NCBI GenBank assembly: GCA_943736015.1
Contig: OX031057.1
Span: forward strand, 37,658,501-37,722,500
DNA: 64,000 bases
Direction of reading: 5' to 3'
DNA from: Tridacna crocea
Taxonomy: Eukaryota > Mollusca > Bivalvia > Cardiida > Cardiidae
Part shown: positions 60,545 to 64,000 of the stretch, piece after piece
Layout of the letters: every line of letters starts with the position of its first letter
Numbering within the stretch: the stretch's first letter is position 1
Notes under the pieces: model-generated
Databases searched by the model: none
What the model was told of the DNA's origin: nothing
What the model saw: the letters and a program-made list of their open reading frames with translations, nothing else
Made by a program: the position numbers and the translations under genes

Positions 60545-60630
60545 AAGCTCGTAGCGTAGTAGGTTGCATACAGGACTTGGAATTACATGTATGTTCTCGC
60601 TGGTTCGAATTCAGCCAGCAGAGCTTATGT
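60545..60630 (+). other. tRNA-like relic
   Basis: GCTCGTAGCGTAGTAGG (A-box-like) and CGCTGGTTCGAATTCAGC (B box with a closing T stem) lie at the normal tRNA spacing, and AAGCTC pairs with GAGCTT as a 6-bp acceptor-like stem. The anticodon arm does not form. A SINE head or tRNA pseudogene is likely. Confidence 0.35.
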
Positions 60631-60659
60631 CATGGCATGGTTTCCGTCGTCCCTCCGTC

Positions 60660-61249
60660 CATCTGACAGTCTTTTTCTTGTTTACGCGATAAAGTCTGTA
60701 TTCTTTTCTTGATTTTCATGAAACTTGCACAGTTTGTTTATCTTATCAATAGTTTCAACCCTATCGATTCTGAGAAAAATCCAACAAACAGTATGGGAAA
60801 AGTAGCCATATCAAGTTGAAAATTTCAAATTCTTGTTTACGCGATAAAGTCTAAATTTGTGGTCAGATTTTCGTGAAACTTGCACAGTTTGTTTATCTCA
60901 TTAATAGCTTCAACCCTTTTGATATTGAGAAAAATCCAACAAACAGTATGGGAAAAGTAGCCATTTCAAGTTGAAAATGTCTAATTCTTGTTTACGCGAT
61001 AAAGTCTGCATTTGTGGTCAGATGTTTGTGAAACTTGAACAGTTTGTTTATCTCATCAATAGCTTCAACCCTTTTGATATTGAGAAAAATCCAACAAACA
61101 GTATGGGAAAAGTAGCCATTTCAAGTTGAAAATTTCAAATTCTTGTTTACCCGATAAAGTCTGCATTTGTGGTCAGATTTTCGTGAAACTTGCACAGTTT
61201 GTTTATCTCATCAATAGCTTCAACCCTATTGATTTTGAGAAAAATCCAA
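60660..61249 (+). repeat. 155-bp tandem array
   Basis: CTTGTTTACGCGATAAAGTC starts near 60678, 60832, 60987 and 61142 (steps 154-155). The first unit is the most diverged; the others are nearly identical. The fourth unit breaks off at about 61249 where Penelope coding sequence begins. The upstream GTCGTCCCTCCGTCCATCTG is typical tandem-core element head text. Confidence 0.85.
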
Positions 61250-62826
61250 AAAATATTACCCAAAATACATAAATCACCAGATGAAAGCCTACCCTTACAT
61301 TATCGAGGTAGACCTATAGTAGCAGCATATAATTCTCCTACAGAAAACATATCAAAATATATTGACTACATTCTTAAACCTCATGTGCTTAATCTACCGT
61401 CCTACGTAAAAGACACCGCGGACTTCATCAATAAAGTAAAAAATGTTAACTTCAAAAACAAAAACAGTTATTTAGTCACACTCGACGTATCATCTTTGTA
61501 TACAAACATTCCTCATGAAGACGGAATACAAGCTTCTAAATATTTCTTGAACACATTTGGCAATTGTGGAAGACTGAGTTATAACGATATAGCTAATTTA
61601 ATGAAAGCTGTTCTTGAAAATAATTATTTCAATTTCGACGGTGATTTCTCTTTACAAAAAATGGGAACAGCAATGGGTAGCTCTATGGCTCCATGCTATG
61701 CATCTTTATTCATGGGAAAATTCGAACAAGACTTTCTTAACACCCAGGCACTTCAGCCTACATTATGGCTCCGTTTTCTCGATGACATATTTTTTATATG
61801 GGACCATTCATTTGATGAACTCAAATCTTTCATTAAAGACATAAACAATTTTCACCCCAACATTAAATTTTCAAGTTGTATTTCAGAACACTCTGTTAAT
61901 TTTTTAGATGTCCGAGTTACCAAAAGTGATTTACTGGGAATAGAAACTGAAATTTTCATCAAAGAAACAAACATTCACCAATACGTTCATTATACATCAT
62001 GTCACCCTAAAAATTGCAAGGATGGTATCCCGTACAGTCAGGCAAAGCGCTATCGTAGAATTACATCGAATGATGACAAATTTTATTTATCTCTCGATGA
62101 TCTACGGAGGCGTTTTGGGGACAGGGGATACCCTTCATCAGTTGTAGAATGTGCATTCTCCAAGGTCTCCAAAATGTCACAATCAGATGCCTTACAACCT
62201 TCTACGCAAAACATTAAAAACGTTGTACCCTTTACAATTGTTTATAATCCATCGCTGCCATCAATCGGTAAGACGATTCATAAATACTGGGATATTTTGA
62301 ACCTTTCTAAAAATCCAGGAACAAGAGAAATATTTCAGAATTACAAACCCATGGTGGCTTTTAAAAGATCGAAAAATCTAAAAGATTTTCTAGTTCGGTC
62401 TGATTTCAATTCAGATATTCGTGATACATTTTCGTCTCAAAGCTGTAATTCAAATCGTTGTTCACATTGTTTGCATATTAACACTGGATCAAGTTTTTCT
62501 AGTCATACTACTGGTGAAACTTTTCAGTTGCACAATGACACCAACTGTAAAACAAAAGGTGTAATCTATCTGGTAACTTGTAAAAAATGCCAATGTCAGT
62601 ATGTTGGACAAACTCGTCAACAAGTGTCAAGAAGAATGAATAGCCATAGATATGATATATGCAATTTTGAAAATCCTGCATTCTCATCTTCTGTAGCAAC
62701 ACATTTTAATTCCAGTGATCATTCCTTAAATGATTTTTCTTTTATGCCGATTGATATTGTTAAAGACGATTTTAATCGTCTTTGTAAAGAAGCTTTCTGG
62801 ATTCATAAACTGCAAACTTTACACCC
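61250..62826 (+). CDS. Penelope-like element reverse transcriptase / GIY-YIG endonuclease, truncated at both ends
   Basis: The open frame spans 61190-62899 (569 codons), but codons 1-20 come from the tandem array and the last codons from a microsatellite and another element. The retroelement part begins KILPKIHKSP. RT motifs in order: RGRPIVAAYNSPT (about 39-51), LDVSSLYTNIPH with catalytic D99, MGTAMGSSMAPCYA, and FLDDIFFIW with D198 D199. A CNSNRCSHC zinc-binding-like cluster precedes the GIY-YIG nuclease GVIYLVT...YVGQTRQQ (about 457-480). This order (RT then GIY-YIG) defines endonuclease-bearing Penelope-like elements. The N-terminus upstream of the RT fingers is missing, and the C-terminus stops at KLQTLHP. 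The frame is uninterrupted, so the insertion is fairly young, but this copy cannot be autonomous. Confidence 0.93.
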
Positions 62827-62855
62827 AATACAATACAATACAATACAATACAATT
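62826..62855. repeat. (CAATA)n microsatellite, 3' tail of the minus-strand retrotransposon
   Basis: Five perfect CAATA units and a partial one. On the minus strand it reads AATAAAGAATTG then (TATTG)n, which fits the 3' tail of the non-LTR element whose coding region ends at 63106. Confidence 0.75.
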
Positions 62856-63105
62856 CTTTATTGCCTCCTAATCAGAAGATATTGCATGGTACATTTTAAA
62901 GTCAACAGATTTGAGAAAAGTGCAGGTGAACAGTGATTTAGTGAGTGCAGTATAAACATGACAGACATATATTTTAGGAATGAAAGTTAAACATTACAAG
63001 CATAGGGAAAAAAAAAAATTAAAAAAAAAATGTATTGACAATCACATGTTTGACAAAAATGCAGATCGTACCTCCAGTCTCTTGACAGGTATGATATTGA
63101 TTTTC
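62856..63105 (-). other. 3' UTR of the minus-strand non-LTR retrotransposon
   Basis: About 250 bp between the stop at 63106 and the TATTG tail. It contains an A-tract pair at 63006-63031. No coding. Confidence 0.6.
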
Positions 63106-64000
63106 TTAGAACATTTCAATGCAGCGAACAATGTATTTGAAACAGACTTGTAGAAATTCTTGTTCAATGCTGCGATCTAAGAATGGTGGAAGCGCAGCAC
63201 CCATAATGCGTAACGACCAGCTGAAGCTCTCCAGAGAGTCGAGCTCGTCCGCTATTGTATTGCCGAATGTCGACCTCGTCTCTCTTGAGAACTCCGCACG
63301 CACCGTTTCAGTTGCAGTGCACTCTGCCAGAAGATGCACCGTTAATTCCAAATAATGGGCACTGCATTTTTCACATGTCGCATTGATAAATTGAATCGAT
63401 CGAACCCAAAGCTTGGCCACGGTATTTTGAATAAGTCTAAAACTACTTTGGTTTGAAGTTTTGTATACTATGCTTGGTTCAATTTCTGGCTGTAGCACTT
63501 GGAAGAATGCAAATTCTGGGTTTGCGGATACCCGTGCCTCCCATAGGTTTTGTTCGCGCGTCTTTATAGCAGTCCCAACCAAGCGTTTCCATGTAAGTTT
63601 GCCGACTAAAGCGTTGTTACAGAAATAGTCATTCAATAGCGATGTCAAATTGTATTTAGTCAGTACTTGGCAGATGTCGGGTATAAAACCAAGTGAAACA
63701 GATTTTTTTTCCGTCAAATACATAACATACTTGGCTGTAAAGATTTCCTTTGTAATGCAGGTCTCGGGTAGACATAATATTTTATAGAGAAACATAAGTT
63801 TCTTATAATCAATTTCACTCTTTATACGGAATATTCCTAACATCGACTCAGCCATATCAGACCGCGTCCTGGTCTCAAACCCCTGAACTTTTTTTGCAAA
63901 GAAATGTTGAAAAATAGCTAGGCTCTGTCCGTCTTTTACTGACATATTATTCCATAATTCTGCCCCGTATAAAAGTGTCGGGCGTACTATTTTAGCATAT
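63106..64000 (-). CDS. Non-LTR retrotransposon polyprotein, C-terminal part (runs off the right edge)
   Basis: The frame is open from the right edge to a TAA at 63108-63106. The first Met is at 63945, but the frame continues upstream to the edge as YAKIVRPTLLYGAELWNN, which is the segment after the RT domain in Jockey/CR1-like elements. So the Met is not the start. Near the C-terminus CEKCSAHYLELTVHLLAEC gives the CX2C...HX4C pattern of the zinc-knuckle-like region following such RTs. No frameshift or stop in 298 codons. The RT and endonuclease domains would lie beyond the window. Confidence 0.8.
   Translation of the reverse strand, partial: YAKIVRPTLLYGAELWNNMSVKDGQSLAIFQHFFAKKVQGFETRTRSDMAESMLGIFRIKSEIDYKKLMFLYKILCLPETCITKEIFTAKYVMYLTEKKSVSLGFIPDICQVLTKYNLTSLLNDYFCNNALVGKLTWKRLVGTAIKTREQNLWEARVSANPEFAFFQVLQPEIEPSIVYKTSNQSSFRLIQNTVAKLWVRSIQFINATCEKCSAHYLELTVHLLAECTATETVRAEFSRETRSTFGNTIADELDSLESFSWSLRIMGAALPPFLDRSIEQEFLQVCFKYIVRCIEMF

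Noticed and set aside
62730-62936. 68-codon frame overlapping the Penelope C-terminus
   Set aside because: Other-frame shadow of the retroelement and the CAATA microsatellite.

Overview
The window is animal nuclear DNA: A+T-rich, with GT-AG introns and no operons. Tandem-core elements beginning TAGCTCACCTGAGCAC, foldback MITEs and tRNA-derived SINEs are of kinds I know from bivalve genomes. I infer a bivalve mollusc, probably heterodont; the species cannot be fixed from the sequence alone.

One complete gene fills the centre (12610-49572, + strand). It is a short calcium-binding mitochondrial carrier (SCaMC type, the SLC25A23/24/25 class of ATP-Mg/phosphate carriers). Eleven coding exons, including a candidate 24-nt microexon, join in frame to a protein of about 469 aa with four EF-hands and three mitochondrial carrier repeats. 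A CRE, an E-box and a CCAAT box lie just upstream of the first coding exon. Partial coding regions lie at both edges: an unidentified acidic N-terminus at 1-208 (- strand), and the C-terminal part of a non-LTR retrotransposon polyprotein at 63106-64000 (- strand). A 5'-truncated Penelope-like retroelement with GIY-YIG endonuclease lies at 61250-62826.

Layout. 1-4.7 kb: a degenerate 24-bp minisatellite in two blocks. 5.1-8.05 kb: a 2.96-kb TIR element whose ends are built of about 40-bp subrepeats, loaded with SINEs and old core-repeat fragments. 8.2-10.6 kb: foldback MITEs and a 156-bp tandem-core element. 11.1-52.1 kb: the carrier gene and flanks, holding about 50 copies of one TTAA-flanked MITE family with a near-perfect central hairpin of about 67 bp. 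41.9-49.3 kb (last intron): a nested stack of tandem-core elements. 52.7-58.7 kb: more tandem-core elements. 59-61.25 kb: degenerate core repeats and a 155-bp tandem array. 61.25-64 kb: retroelements.

The most unusual signal is the TTAA hairpin family. It has piggyBac-like ends (TTAA then CCC), and subfamilies whose hairpin arms have changed together so pairing is kept. Copies lie within about 30-40 bp of splice acceptors, and one abuts a splice donor. Second is the last intron, where insertion order can be read directly: element B3 sits in B2, and B1 plus B2 sit in one arm of a large foldback of element A1. Family names for mobile elements are inferred from structure; no database search was possible.
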